NCBI GenBank assembly: GCA_905233545.1
Contig: CAJOEV010000008.1
Span: 61,385-125,384, forward strand
Source of the DNA: an uncultured Eubacterium sp.
GTDB lineage: Bacteria; Bacillota; Clostridia; Oscillospirales; Acutalibacteraceae
Length of the DNA: 64,000 nt
Direction of reading: 5' to 3'
Position 1 is the stretch's first letter, and each line of letters opens with the position of its first letter. The notes below the pieces were generated by a model. The model saw nothing but the letters and a program-made list of their open reading frames with translations. It did no database searches and was not told the DNA's origin. A program made the translations under genes and the position numbers. Positions 36,501 through 43,852 of the stretch are shown in pieces.

Positions 36501-37366
36501 TGATATGCACCCGTAACTATGAGAGTTTTTGCGCTTTCGAGCGCTTTATGAGTATAGTCTACATCACTGCTCTTTTCGAAAATCTTAACAGACATCGAGG
36601 AGGTATAATCAGAAATATCAAAGGTGAGTATTTTTGAGTATCCCCTCTTTGTTTCCCTGCATTCAAGATTAAGAACATCACCCCAGATTGTTATAATGTC
36701 ATCCTCTGTTGTAATGTCTTTAATCGGAGTTGGAAGAGAACGGATTGAATTTCCATAAATAACCTTTCTTGTATCTGCATAAAGAGGGGTATTGCCGAGA
36801 AGCGTGTGAACAACATTCTTCTTTTCTTCCTCTTTTTGTTTTTTCTCTTCCTCTGCCTTAGCCTGAACAGCTTCACGCACAGCTTTTTCCATATCGAAGC
36901 TTTCAACTTCCATAAATGAAACATCAATATCAACATCAAACTGGTTATAGAGCAGTTTTGATATTTCGATATCAACCTTCTGCGCTTCAAGAAGCTCTTT
37001 TCCGCCTTTTTTCAAGCAAAGAGTTAAGGTGTTATCTTCAATCTCCGCGTCAACGCCCTCGAAAAATCCGTTTACAACGGGCATTGTCTGTCTTATCGGA
37101 GAAATGATTTTCTGAATATTATCTATTTCAAAAAGGCTTTTGGGATATTTCATCAATATCAAAACCTTTTTTAAGTTCATTTTATCACAAAGCGATTTCT
37201 GAGCCCTTTCAAGCAATGAATAATCAAGCACGGAGTCGTTAGTTAAATCAATCTCCATACTTCTTTCATCCTTGAATACTCTTATGCCCATAATCTGAGC
37301 ATAGGCAAGAGAAGGTAAATCGCTCTCGTTTATGTAGTTTGAAAAATAGTTGTAAAATCTATTCAT
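33563..37366 (-). CDS. polC: DNA polymerase III alpha subunit, PolC type, lacking the exonuclease domain
   Basis: 1267 residues, about 170 fewer than Bacillus PolC. In order: N-terminal domain (1-200, with a Lys/Glu stretch at 165-185), OB fold (about 215-305), PHP (from RVELHLHTSLSEMDA, about 320), polymerase core with zinc-binding CKKCKHSEFF...CPVCGEP (about 755-800) and catalytic KAPDIDLNFSGEYQ, and helix-hairpin-helix/tail (1180-1267). In PolC the 3'-5' exonuclease is inserted in the PHP domain, starting with a DVETTG motif. Here GYLVDD (about 385) runs directly into the second PHP half and no DEDD-type motif is present. Confidence 0.95.
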   Translation of the reverse strand: MNRFYNYFSNYINESDLPSLAYAQIMGIRVFKDERSMEIDLTNDSVLDYSLLERAQKSLCDKMNLKKVLILMKYPKSLFEIDNIQKIISPIRQTMPVVNGFFEGVDAEIEDNTLTLCLKKGGKELLEAQKVDIEISKLLYNQFDVDIDVSFMEVESFDMEKAVREAVQAKAEEEKKQKEEEKKNVVHTLLGNTPLYADTRKVIYGNSIRSLPTPIKDITTEDDIITIWGDVLNLECRETKRGYSKILTFDISDYTSSMSVKIFEKSSDVDYTHKALESAKTLIVTGAYQYDKFNNEYVLIPKSIEKVEKSEKKDEAQRKRVELHLHTSLSEMDAINAPKELVARAAKWGHKAIAVTDHGVVQALPEAYGAAKANGIKLILGMEGYLVDDEKYPNFMELKRSAYSRHHVILLVKEDTSMDESIPKEERKYGRKNLYELISHSNVKTFTNARPIIPKSLLAQKRDGIIIGSACEQGEVYQAIVRGESQEEIERIASFYDYLEIQPNGNNAFMIRSDKEMYAHINSEDDLININKKIIEIADKQGKPVVATGDVHFLDEKDALFRAIIMASKGFDDADMQAPLYFKTTDEMLSDFAWAGDRAEEFVIDNPNKIADMIQDNIPPIPPGTFQPSIEGADDELTEKCWSMAKDLYGDPVPEYIAKRLERELNSIISNGYGVLYVIAKRLVEESERNGYLVGSRGSVGSSLAAHFGGISEVNPLAPHYYCKKCKHSEFFLNGEYGSGFDLPAKNCPVCGEPMKRDGHEIPFETFLGFEGDKAPDIDLNFSGEYQSRSHKFTEELFGKEYVFKAGTMATVADKTAYGYVCKYLEERELLGITPRAEIDRLTKGCTGIKRTTGQHPGGMVVVPSQYTVEDFTPIQYPSNDEKKGTYTTHFDFKNSLHDTLLKLDELGHDNPTLYKYLEDLTGIPVMDVDLSDKNLYKLITSTEPIGVSPEDIDCQTGTLAIPEMGTPFVVGMLTEAQPKTFADLLQISGLSHGTDVWLGNAQELIQGGTCTISEVIGCRDDIMTYLIHKCQDYEARTGEQSPLSNKDCFNIMEFTRKGKAMKMLPPYEDNMKKVGVEQWYIDSCYKIKYMFPKAHAAAYVIAALRIAWYKIYYPLQFYSAYFTVRGDAIDAVAAVQGKAAVKKKMQEIKLKGNDATAKEEAQYVVLQIVIEMLARGFEFLPVDLYKSDWRIYKIEDGKIRLPFAAIDGIGETAARSIADAVERNPEGFIASDDLANEQGVGKSVVDALRNAGALGDLPESRQISLF

Positions 37367-37387
37367 TAAAAAATGTTTTCGCTTTCG

Positions 37388-38434
37388 TTATAGTTTTTCT
37401 ATTTCCTTCATTAATTCGTCAAGGAGGTCTTTTTCATCAACTTTTCTGAGTATTTCTCCTTTTTTGAAAATCAGTCCGCAGCCGTCGCCGCCCGCAATTC
37501 CGATATCGGCTTCTTTTGCTTCACCGGGACCGTTAACAATGCATCCCATAACTGCAACCTTAATCGGCTTTTTGCAGTCTTTAAGTCTTTCCTCAACCTG
37601 ATTTGCAAGAGAAACCAAATCAATCTTTGTTCTTCCGCATGTCGGACATGAAATAAGATATGGACAATCGGTTTTAAGACCGAGCGCTTTTAATATATCG
37701 AACGCTGCATAAACCTCTTTAACAGGATTGTCGGTCAGGCTGACTCTGATTGTGTCGCCAATTCCGTGAGCAAGCAGAGAGCCTATGCCGATTGAGGATT
37801 TGATTATTCCCATTCTTTCGGTTCCCGCTTCGGTTACACCGAGGTGAAGAGGATAGTTGCATTTTTCTGCCGCAAGCTCATATGCTTTAATCATAGTCTG
37901 AACATTTGATGATTTGATTGAAATAACAATATCATCAAAATCGAATTTTTCAAGAAGTGAAGCGTGGAACATTGCACTTTCAACCATTGCCTCAGGAGTC
38001 GGCGAGCCGTATTTTGCAAGGATTTCTTTTTCAAGAGAGCCTGAATTAACGCCGATTCGAATCGGTATTCCCTTTTGGTTGCAGATATCCGCAACAGCCT
38101 TAACCCTGCTTTCATCGCCGATATTACCGGGATTGATTCTTATTTTATCAATTCCCCTTTCGGCTGCACCGAGTGCAAGACGGTAGTCAAAATGAATATC
38201 GGCAACAAGCGGAACGGACACCGCATTTTTAATCGGCTCAACCAAATCGAGAGCCTTTTCGTGAGGAATTGCAAAGCGGATAACATCACAGCCCGCTTTT
38301 TCAAGCTCAACAGCCTGCTCAACACTTCCTTTGATATTCTCTGCAGGAACATTGAGCATACTCTGAACAAGTATTCTTGAATCACCGCCAAGGGTTGTAT
38401 TTCCGATTTTGATTTTTTTACTTTGTCTGTTCAT
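37388..38434 (-). CDS. ispG: (E)-4-hydroxy-3-methylbut-2-enyl-diphosphate synthase
   Basis: 348 residues. Converts MEcPP to HMBPP with a [4Fe-4S] cluster in the MEP pathway. N-terminal TIM barrel with PLVADIHFDYRLALGA and KIRINPGNIG; C-terminal cluster cysteines in SCPTCGRTKIDL and GCIVNGPGEAKEADIGIAGG. The product is the substrate of the IspH part of the fusion at 150-2357. It lies between polC and rseP, a common Firmicute arrangement. Confidence 0.95.
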   Translation of the reverse strand: MNRQSKKIKIGNTTLGGDSRILVQSMLNVPAENIKGSVEQAVELEKAGCDVIRFAIPHEKALDLVEPIKNAVSVPLVADIHFDYRLALGAAERGIDKIRINPGNIGDESRVKAVADICNQKGIPIRIGVNSGSLEKEILAKYGSPTPEAMVESAMFHASLLEKFDFDDIVISIKSSNVQTMIKAYELAAEKCNYPLHLGVTEAGTERMGIIKSSIGIGSLLAHGIGDTIRVSLTDNPVKEVYAAFDILKALGLKTDCPYLISCPTCGRTKIDLVSLANQVEERLKDCKKPIKVAVMGCIVNGPGEAKEADIGIAGGDGCGLIFKKGEILRKVDEKDLLDELMKEIEKL

Positions 38435-38483
38435 TTTTATCTCCCTTGAAAAGTTACGAATTCTCAGGTGCTGCGTATTGCCA

Positions 38484-39518
38484 TTATAATAGTTTTGAGA
38501 TATCCGAGAAAGTTATTACCGCCATTAGAAGAAGCAGAAGCGCCAGCCCCACTGCGTTGATAGTCCATTCCCATTTTGACGGAAGTTTTTTTCTGAAAAT
38601 TCCTTCAAATATCAAAAGGAACAGCCTCCAACCGTCAAGCGCGGGTATCGGGAACAGATTAAAGAGTCCCACATTGATTGTCAGCAGTGCCATTATTCTC
38701 AGCATTGAAGTACTGCTTGTTTTAACAGCGGTTGAAACAACGCTGACCGCTCCGACAGGACCGCTTAAATCCGAAACGCCGTAGCGCCCCGTTATCAAAT
38801 CATGCACCGAAAGGAAAACCATTCGTGCATATGAAATAAACTGCATAGCGCTTTCTTTGATAACGCTTGAAAAAGTCTTTTTAACTCCGAGAATCCAGAA
38901 ATCCATTTTGATATACTGTTTGCCCTCGTATTCTTCCATCTCAAATTCGGGAGAAACAGTCATTTCTTTTCCGTCTCTGATAATAACCATATCAAGTTTA
39001 TTATCTGCGCTTCTTGTCAGTCCTGTTGTTACATCGGTTGAAGTGAAAACTCTCATACCGTCGATTGACTTTATTGTGTCGCCCGCCATAAGCATCCGGG
39101 CACTTTTTGCATTTTCATCAAATCTTGCAATAGTTGTTGTGCCGACAAGGTTTTGAGAGCAGACAATTATTCCGACAATAATGAATCCGAGAATAAGATT
39201 CATCAAAGCGCCTGCAACAACAACGAATATTCTTTGAATAACCTTTTTATTTGAAAAGGCGTGTTCATCGTCGCTGTCTTCGTCCTCGCCCTCCATGGCG
39301 CAGTAACCGCCAAAGAGAATCCACCTGAGTGAATATGTCGTTTCGCCTTTTTTAAATTGAAAAACCTTCGGTCCCATTCCGATTGAAAACTCATTAACTC
39401 TGATTTTCATCAGTCGGGCTGCAACAAAATGTCCGCCTTCGTGAACTATTATTATCAGTTCAAAAAAGAGTATTGCAATTATAATCGGATATGCCGTATT
39501 CCAAATATTACTTAACAA
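38484..39518 (-). CDS. rseP: Site-2 membrane metalloprotease RseP
   Basis: 344 residues of family M50B. The zinc motif HEGGH is in the first membrane helix (IIIVHEGGHFVAARLMKI), followed by FSIGMGPKVF, one PDZ domain (about 125-190) and the third zinc ligand in LFNLFPIPALDGWRLF, with the conserved Asp. It cuts membrane-embedded regulators and remnant signal peptides. The start overlaps the dxr end by 7 bp. Confidence 0.94.
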   Translation of the reverse strand: MLSNIWNTAYPIIIAILFFELIIIVHEGGHFVAARLMKIRVNEFSIGMGPKVFQFKKGETTYSLRWILFGGYCAMEGEDEDSDDEHAFSNKKVIQRIFVVVAGALMNLILGFIIVGIIVCSQNLVGTTTIARFDENAKSARMLMAGDTIKSIDGMRVFTSTDVTTGLTRSADNKLDMVIIRDGKEMTVSPEFEMEEYEGKQYIKMDFWILGVKKTFSSVIKESAMQFISYARMVFLSVHDLITGRYGVSDLSGPVGAVSVVSTAVKTSSTSMLRIMALLTINVGLFNLFPIPALDGWRLFLLIFEGIFRKKLPSKWEWTINAVGLALLLLLMAVITFSDISKLL

Positions 39519-40663
39519 CCAACCGTCTCCAAAACATAATTTCTTGCAGCCTTGTCTGCTTCAAGGACATCTTCAAGAGTAAAATTCTTTACATCCTTTG
39601 CATTCTTCATGGCTTCATTATTAAGATATGCAACATCGCTGAATTTAATTTTACCTTCAAGGAACAAACGGTTGCTAACCTCATTTGCTCCGTTTGCAGC
39701 GGCGGGATGAAGTCCGCCGAGCTCAATTGCATCTTTACATACATTTATACATTTAAAGGTTTCGTAATCGGGCTCAAAGAAAGTCAGCTTTCCATAGTCC
39801 GAAAGCTTGAGCTCCTTAACAGGACTCGGCTCTCTTTCGGGATATGTCAGCGCATACTGAATTGGTATTCTCATATCGGGAACACCGAGCTGAGCAATCA
39901 TTGAATTATCCTGATAAACAATTGCACTGTGAAGCACCGATTCTCTGTGAATAACAATTTCAATATCCTCGTTTTTCATATCGAAGAGCCATTTTGCTTC
40001 AATGAATTCAAGACCTTTGTTCATCATTGTAGCGCTGTCTATGGTTATTTTTGCACCCATATCCCAGTTGGGATGCTTAAGCGCGTCGGCAGCGGTTACG
40101 TTTTCAAGCTCGCTGAGCGTTTTGCCGAAAAACGGTCCGCCCGAAGCAGTTAAAATTATCTTCTTAACCGCCTTATCATTCGGACATCCCTGAAGCGCCT
40201 GAAAGATTGCTGAATGTTCGCTGTCAACGGGAAGAATTGCAACGCCCATCTCTTTTGCGAGATTTGTTACAAGATGTCCGCCCGCAACAAGAGTTTCCTT
40301 GTTTGCAAGGGCAATTGTTTTCTTCGCCTTAATTGCTTCAAGTGTCGGTCTGAGCCCAACCATTCCGACAACGGAATTTAAAACGGTATCTGCACCCTCA
40401 TAGGTTGCACATTCAATAAGACCGTCCATACCGCAGACAACCTTTGTATTCGTATCTGCAATTCTTGTTTTAAGCTCCTTTGCAGAGCTTTCATTCATAA
40501 GGCAAACAAGCTCGGGAGCAAACTCTCTTATCTGGTTTTCTATAATGTCAACTTTTGAATTTGCAGTTAAGCATTTTACGTTGTAGCCGTGCATTCTGCA
40601 AACATCAAGCGACTGAGTTCCGATTGAGCCCGTTGAGCCCAATAGTGAAATATTCTTTGACAT
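39512..40663 (-). CDS. dxr: 1-deoxy-D-xylulose 5-phosphate reductoisomerase
   Basis: 383 residues; first committed MEP-pathway step, NADPH dependent. NADPH-binding GSTGSIGTQSLD is at about 8-19, ANKETLVAGG near 120, and the metal/substrate site VDSEHSAIFQ at about 147. ATG 40663 follows GAGGAG; the longer in-frame start at 40675 is inside the end of cdsA and less likely. Confidence 0.95.
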   Translation of the reverse strand: MSKNISLLGSTGSIGTQSLDVCRMHGYNVKCLTANSKVDIIENQIREFAPELVCLMNESSAKELKTRIADTNTKVVCGMDGLIECATYEGADTVLNSVVGMVGLRPTLEAIKAKKTIALANKETLVAGGHLVTNLAKEMGVAILPVDSEHSAIFQALQGCPNDKAVKKIILTASGGPFFGKTLSELENVTAADALKHPNWDMGAKITIDSATMMNKGLEFIEAKWLFDMKNEDIEIVIHRESVLHSAIVYQDNSMIAQLGVPDMRIPIQYALTYPEREPSPVKELKLSDYGKLTFFEPDYETFKCINVCKDAIELGGLHPAAANGANEVSNRLFLEGKIKFSDVAYLNNEAMKNAKDVKNFTLEDVLEADKAARNYVLETVGC

Positions 40664-40671
40664 AGCTCTCC

Positions 40672-41538
40672 TCAAACAACAAATAATGCAACACAGTATG
40701 CAAGCGGAAGGGTGAACATTGATGAATCAAATCTGTCCATAACGCCGCCGTGACCCGGGAAGATTTTTCCGAAATCCTTAACATCAAAGTTTCTTTTGAG
40801 AACTGACGCGGTTAAATCGCCCATCATTCCCATAAACGAAATAAACGGTGCGGCAATAAGAACAGCACTTGCCTGAACCTGGGTCAATGCGAAGGTTGCA
40901 AATTTATTATAGATAATTATTGCAACAGCATTGAGAATGATTGAGAAAATAATTCCGCAAACTGCACCTTCGATTGTTTTTTTCGGTGAAATATTCGGGC
41001 TCATCTTTGTTTTTCCGAATGCCATACCACCGAGCTGAGCGCCCGTATCGGTTGCAAGCGCACAGATAAGCGCATAGAAAATGAAATATATTCCAAGCTG
41101 ATTTCCGAAACCTGAGATATCTCTTAATATTCCGAAGATTGAAAATACAGCGGGAACAATTAAGCTTGCAACAATGGCGATTGCAACATCCTCAAACTTA
41201 GTGTTTGCATAATCCTTAAGCATTGCAAGGAAGTAAATGATAATAATTATTGTTACCCAAACGAATTTCGGAACAAATCCGCTGATTTTGAACCACATTT
41301 CAGTACTGACAATCGGCTCAAGAATTGACGCACTTGAAAAATAAGGAATAACAAATGCAACAATTGTTCCGAAAACAACAATGAATTTGTTTTTGATTTT
41401 TGCACATTTCAATATCTCGTTTGCCGCAATTGCAGAAAGAATTGAAAATACTATAACAAAAATCGGTGTGTATATACGCCATACAACAACGGCAAGAAGT
41501 GCAAGGAGCACCGCTCCGGTTATAACTCTTTGTTTCAT
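40672..41538 (-). CDS. cdsA: Phosphatidate cytidylyltransferase
   Basis: 288 residues with about eight membrane helices. Makes CDP-diacylglycerol for all phospholipids. The C-terminal signature is HGGVMDRFDSSMFTLP, and DTGAQLGGMAFGKTKMSPNI and SPKKTIEGA are also visible. It lies between uppS and dxr, the usual order. Confidence 0.95.
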   Translation of the reverse strand: MKQRVITGAVLLALLAVVVWRIYTPIFVIVFSILSAIAANEILKCAKIKNKFIVVFGTIVAFVIPYFSSASILEPIVSTEMWFKISGFVPKFVWVTIIIIIYFLAMLKDYANTKFEDVAIAIVASLIVPAVFSIFGILRDISGFGNQLGIYFIFYALICALATDTGAQLGGMAFGKTKMSPNISPKKTIEGAVCGIIFSIILNAVAIIIYNKFATFALTQVQASAVLIAAPFISFMGMMGDLTASVLKRNFDVKDFGKIFPGHGGVMDRFDSSMFTLPLAYCVALFVV

Positions 41539-41595
41539 TTTAGTACCTCCATAAACCTACGGGACGCCGAGGTCGCCGTCCTCTACCGACCACTA

Positions 41596-42315
41596 CTATG
41601 CGCCAAAGCGTCTGTTTCTGTTTTCAAAATCCTTGAGCGCTCTGTATAAATCTCTTTTTGTGAAATCAGGCCAAAGCACATCACTGTACCAGAATTCACT
41701 GTATGCCGCCTGCCAGAGCAGGAAGTTTGAAATCCTCTGTTCACCCGAAGGTCTGATTATCAAATCGCATTCGGGATATGTATAAAGATTATTCGAAATA
41801 TCCTCTTCGTTAATCTCGGTTTTCCCCTCTTTGATAAGAGAGTTAACAGCGCTTACTATTTCCTGGCGTGAGCCGTAGTTAACTGCAAGGTAAACCGTTG
41901 TTCCGGTGTGAGCAGCGGTTTCTTCCTCCGCTTCATCCATGAGTTTTAGAAGCTCACTGTTTATTCCCTCGCGTTCACCGATAAACTTGATTTTGTTGTT
42001 GCCGGCTTTAACCATATCAGCTTTTGCTTCAAGCAGATAGTCCTTGAAAAGCGCCATTAATGCGTCAACCTCTTCCTTCGGTCTTTTCCAGTTTTCTGTT
42101 GAAAACGCATAGAAGGTTACATACTTTATTCCAAGGTTTGCACATTCATCGGATATAGTTCTGAAAACATTAGCGCCCGCCTTATGACCTGCTGAACGGG
42201 GAAGTCCCCTTTTCTTTGCCCATCTGCCGTTTCCGTCCATAATTATTCCGAGATGAGTCGGCAAGGATTCAAATTCGGGAGCTGCTTTAATATCTTTTTT
42301 CGTAAAAAAAGCCAT
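41596..42315 (-). CDS. uppS: Undecaprenyl diphosphate synthase (cis-prenyltransferase)
   Basis: 239 residues. Builds the C55 lipid carrier for cell wall and surface glycans. Motifs: HLGIIMDGNGRWAKKRGLPR with catalytic Asp (about residue 27), GHKAGA, TFYAFSTENWKRP, and the C-terminal LIIRPSGEQRISNFLLWQAA and SEFWYSDVLWPDF. A GC-rich intergenic dyad (41561-41585) separates it from cdsA. Confidence 0.95.
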   Translation of the reverse strand: MAFFTKKDIKAAPEFESLPTHLGIIMDGNGRWAKKRGLPRSAGHKAGANVFRTISDECANLGIKYVTFYAFSTENWKRPKEEVDALMALFKDYLLEAKADMVKAGNNKIKFIGEREGINSELLKLMDEAEEETAAHTGTTVYLAVNYGSRQEIVSAVNSLIKEGKTEINEEDISNNLYTYPECDLIIRPSGEQRISNFLLWQAAYSEFWYSDVLWPDFTKRDLYRALKDFENRNRRFGA

Positions 42316-42396
42316 TTTAATTCATCCTTAAAAAATAGTTTTAGGGCGGTGCTTCGCCCGTTAAACAAGTTCAGCCACGCCCAATAATGATTATAG

Positions 42397-42951
42397 TTAG
42401 ATTGAAAGAATTTCGTTTTCTTTCTTATCGCTCATTTCATCAATCTGCTTGATATAGTTGTCGGTTATTTTCTGCAATTCCTTCTCGGCATCCTTCTGGT
42501 CATCTTCGGTTATTGCATTGTCTTTCTTAAGCTTCTTGATGTCGTCCATAGAATCTCTTCTGATGTTTCTGATAGCAACCTTTGCTTCCTCTGCCTTTTT
42601 GGAAACATCCTTAACAAGTGCCTTTCTGTGCTCCTCTGTAAGCTGGGGAAATGACAGACGGATAACCTTGCCGTCGTTCTGAGGATTGATTCCGATTTCA
42701 GAAGTGTTGATTGCTTTTTCAATCTCTTTGAGCATAGAAGCGTCCCAGGGCTGAATTGTTAAAAGTCTCGGCTCGGGAACTGAAATAGCTGCCATCTGAT
42801 TAAGCGGAGTCGGAGTTCCGTAGTAATCAACAACGATGTTATTTAATACTTTCGGATTTGCTCTTCCTGCTCTGATTGCTGAATACTCTCTGTCAAGAGC
42901 ATCAAGTGTTTTTTCCATTCTGCTTTTAGTTTTTTCAAATACCTGTTCCAT
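42397..42951 (-). CDS. frr: Ribosome recycling factor
   Basis: 184 residues. Splits post-termination ribosomes together with EF-G. The start, SAIRAGRANPKVLNNIVVDY, and the C-terminal RNIRRDSMDDIKKLKKD followed by EDDQKDAEKELQKITD are characteristic. Directly downstream of pyrH, as in most bacteria. A dyad GGGCG/CGCCC at 42341-42359 lies in the 81-bp gap before uppS. Confidence 0.96.
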   Translation of the reverse strand: MEQVFEKTKSRMEKTLDALDREYSAIRAGRANPKVLNNIVVDYYGTPTPLNQMAAISVPEPRLLTIQPWDASMLKEIEKAINTSEIGINPQNDGKVIRLSFPQLTEEHRKALVKDVSKKAEEAKVAIRNIRRDSMDDIKKLKKDNAITEDDQKDAEKELQKITDNYIKQIDEMSDKKENEILSI

Positions 42952-42962
42952 AAATTACTCCT

Positions 42963-43004
42963 TTATAAATCGGGTGCGGATGTCCCGCCCGAAATTCTCA
43001 ATTA
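42963..43004. repeat. Intergenic element related to the one at 29899
   Basis: CGGGTGCGGATGTCCCGCC (42969-42987) followed by AATTCTCAATTATCAATTC, ending at the pyrH stop. It differs from the 29899 copy in few positions. No coding frame. Confidence 0.6.
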
Positions 43005-43712
43005 TCAATTCTTAACAGTTGTTCCGATTTCTTCGCCGTCAACAACCTTAACCATATTGTCGGGGTCGTTGAGATTGAAAACGATAATCGGCATATTATT
43101 ATCCTTGCAAAGCGAGAATGCGGTTGAATCCATAACCTTGAGGTCTTTTGTAAGAACTTCCATAAAGCTTACAGTATCGAACTTAACTGCATCATCAAAC
43201 TTATTGGGGTCTTTATCATAAACGCCGTCAACATTTGTTGCTTTAAGCAGAGCATCTGCATTGATTTCAACACTTCTTAAAGCCGCTGCTGTATCGGTTG
43301 AGAAGAAAGGTGAACCTGTTCCGCATCCGAAAATAACAATTCTTCCCTTTTCAAAATGGCGAATTGCTCTGTTTCTGATGTAGGGCTCGGCAATCTGGCG
43401 CATTTCAATCGCAGTCTGAACGCGGACAGTTGCTCCGAGCTGTTCAAGTGCATCGCAAAGAGCAAGTGAATTCATCGCGGTTGCAAGCATTCCTATATGG
43501 TCAGCACGCGTTCTGTCCATATGCTCGCTTGTTCTTCCTCTCCAGAAGTTTCCGCCGCCGACAACAATTCCGACTTCAACGCCCTTATCGGCTACCTCTT
43601 TAATGGACTTGCAGATTTTTAATACAGTTTCGTTATCGATTCCCTTTTCATAGGGACCTGCAAGAACCTCTCCGCTGATTTTCAGCAGAATTCTTTTATA
43701 CTTAACACTCAT
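43005..43712 (-). CDS. pyrH: UMP kinase
   Basis: 235 residues. Phosphorylates UMP to UDP in pyrimidine synthesis. Motifs: [13 protein letters not shown] at the start, [28 protein letters not shown] and the C-terminal [17 protein letters not shown] 43712 is chosen since GGAGG lies 8 bases upstream. It heads a pyrH-frr-uppS-cdsA-dxr-rseP-ispG-polC series. The usual rpsB-tsf genes are not found upstream; a secreted-protein gene is there instead. Confidence 0.95.
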   Translation of the reverse strand: MSVKYKRILLKISGEVLAGPYEKGIDNETVLKICKSIKEVADKGVEVGIVVGGGNFWRGRTSEHMDRTRADHIGMLATAMNSLALCDALEQLGATVRVQTAIEMRQIAEPYIRNRAIRHFEKGRIVIFGCGTGSPFFSTDTAAALRSVEINADALLKATNVDGVYDKDPNKFDDAVKFDTVSFMEVLTKDLKVMDSTAFSLCKDNNMPIIVFNLNDPDNMVKVVDGEEIGTTVKN

Positions 43713-43748
43713 AAACATGACCTCCAAGTTATATTTTTGCTCTTTAAT

Positions 43749-43777
43749 ATAATAATATAAATAATAGTTAAAGTAAA
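43749..43777 (-). promoter_or_regulatory. Possible promoter of pyrH
   Basis: Minus strand TTTACT (43777-43772) and TATTAT (43754-43749) are 17 bp apart, 37 bases before the pyrH ATG. The -35 is a weak match in an AT-rich area. Confidence 0.4.
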
Positions 43778-43810
43778 GTATATCTAATTAAAAATAAGTT
43801 ACAAAATGGT

Positions 43811-43843
43811 AAAAAAACAGACGGAAGAATATTCTTCCGCCTG
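43811..43843 (-). terminator. Strong terminator of the secreted LRR gene
   Basis: On the minus strand CAGGCGGAAGAAT (43843-43831) pairs with ATTCTTCCGTCTG (43830-43818, one G-T pair) with almost no loop, followed by seven T. It lies 10 bases after the stop codon. Confidence 0.85.
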
Positions 43844-43852
43844 AATTAAAGC

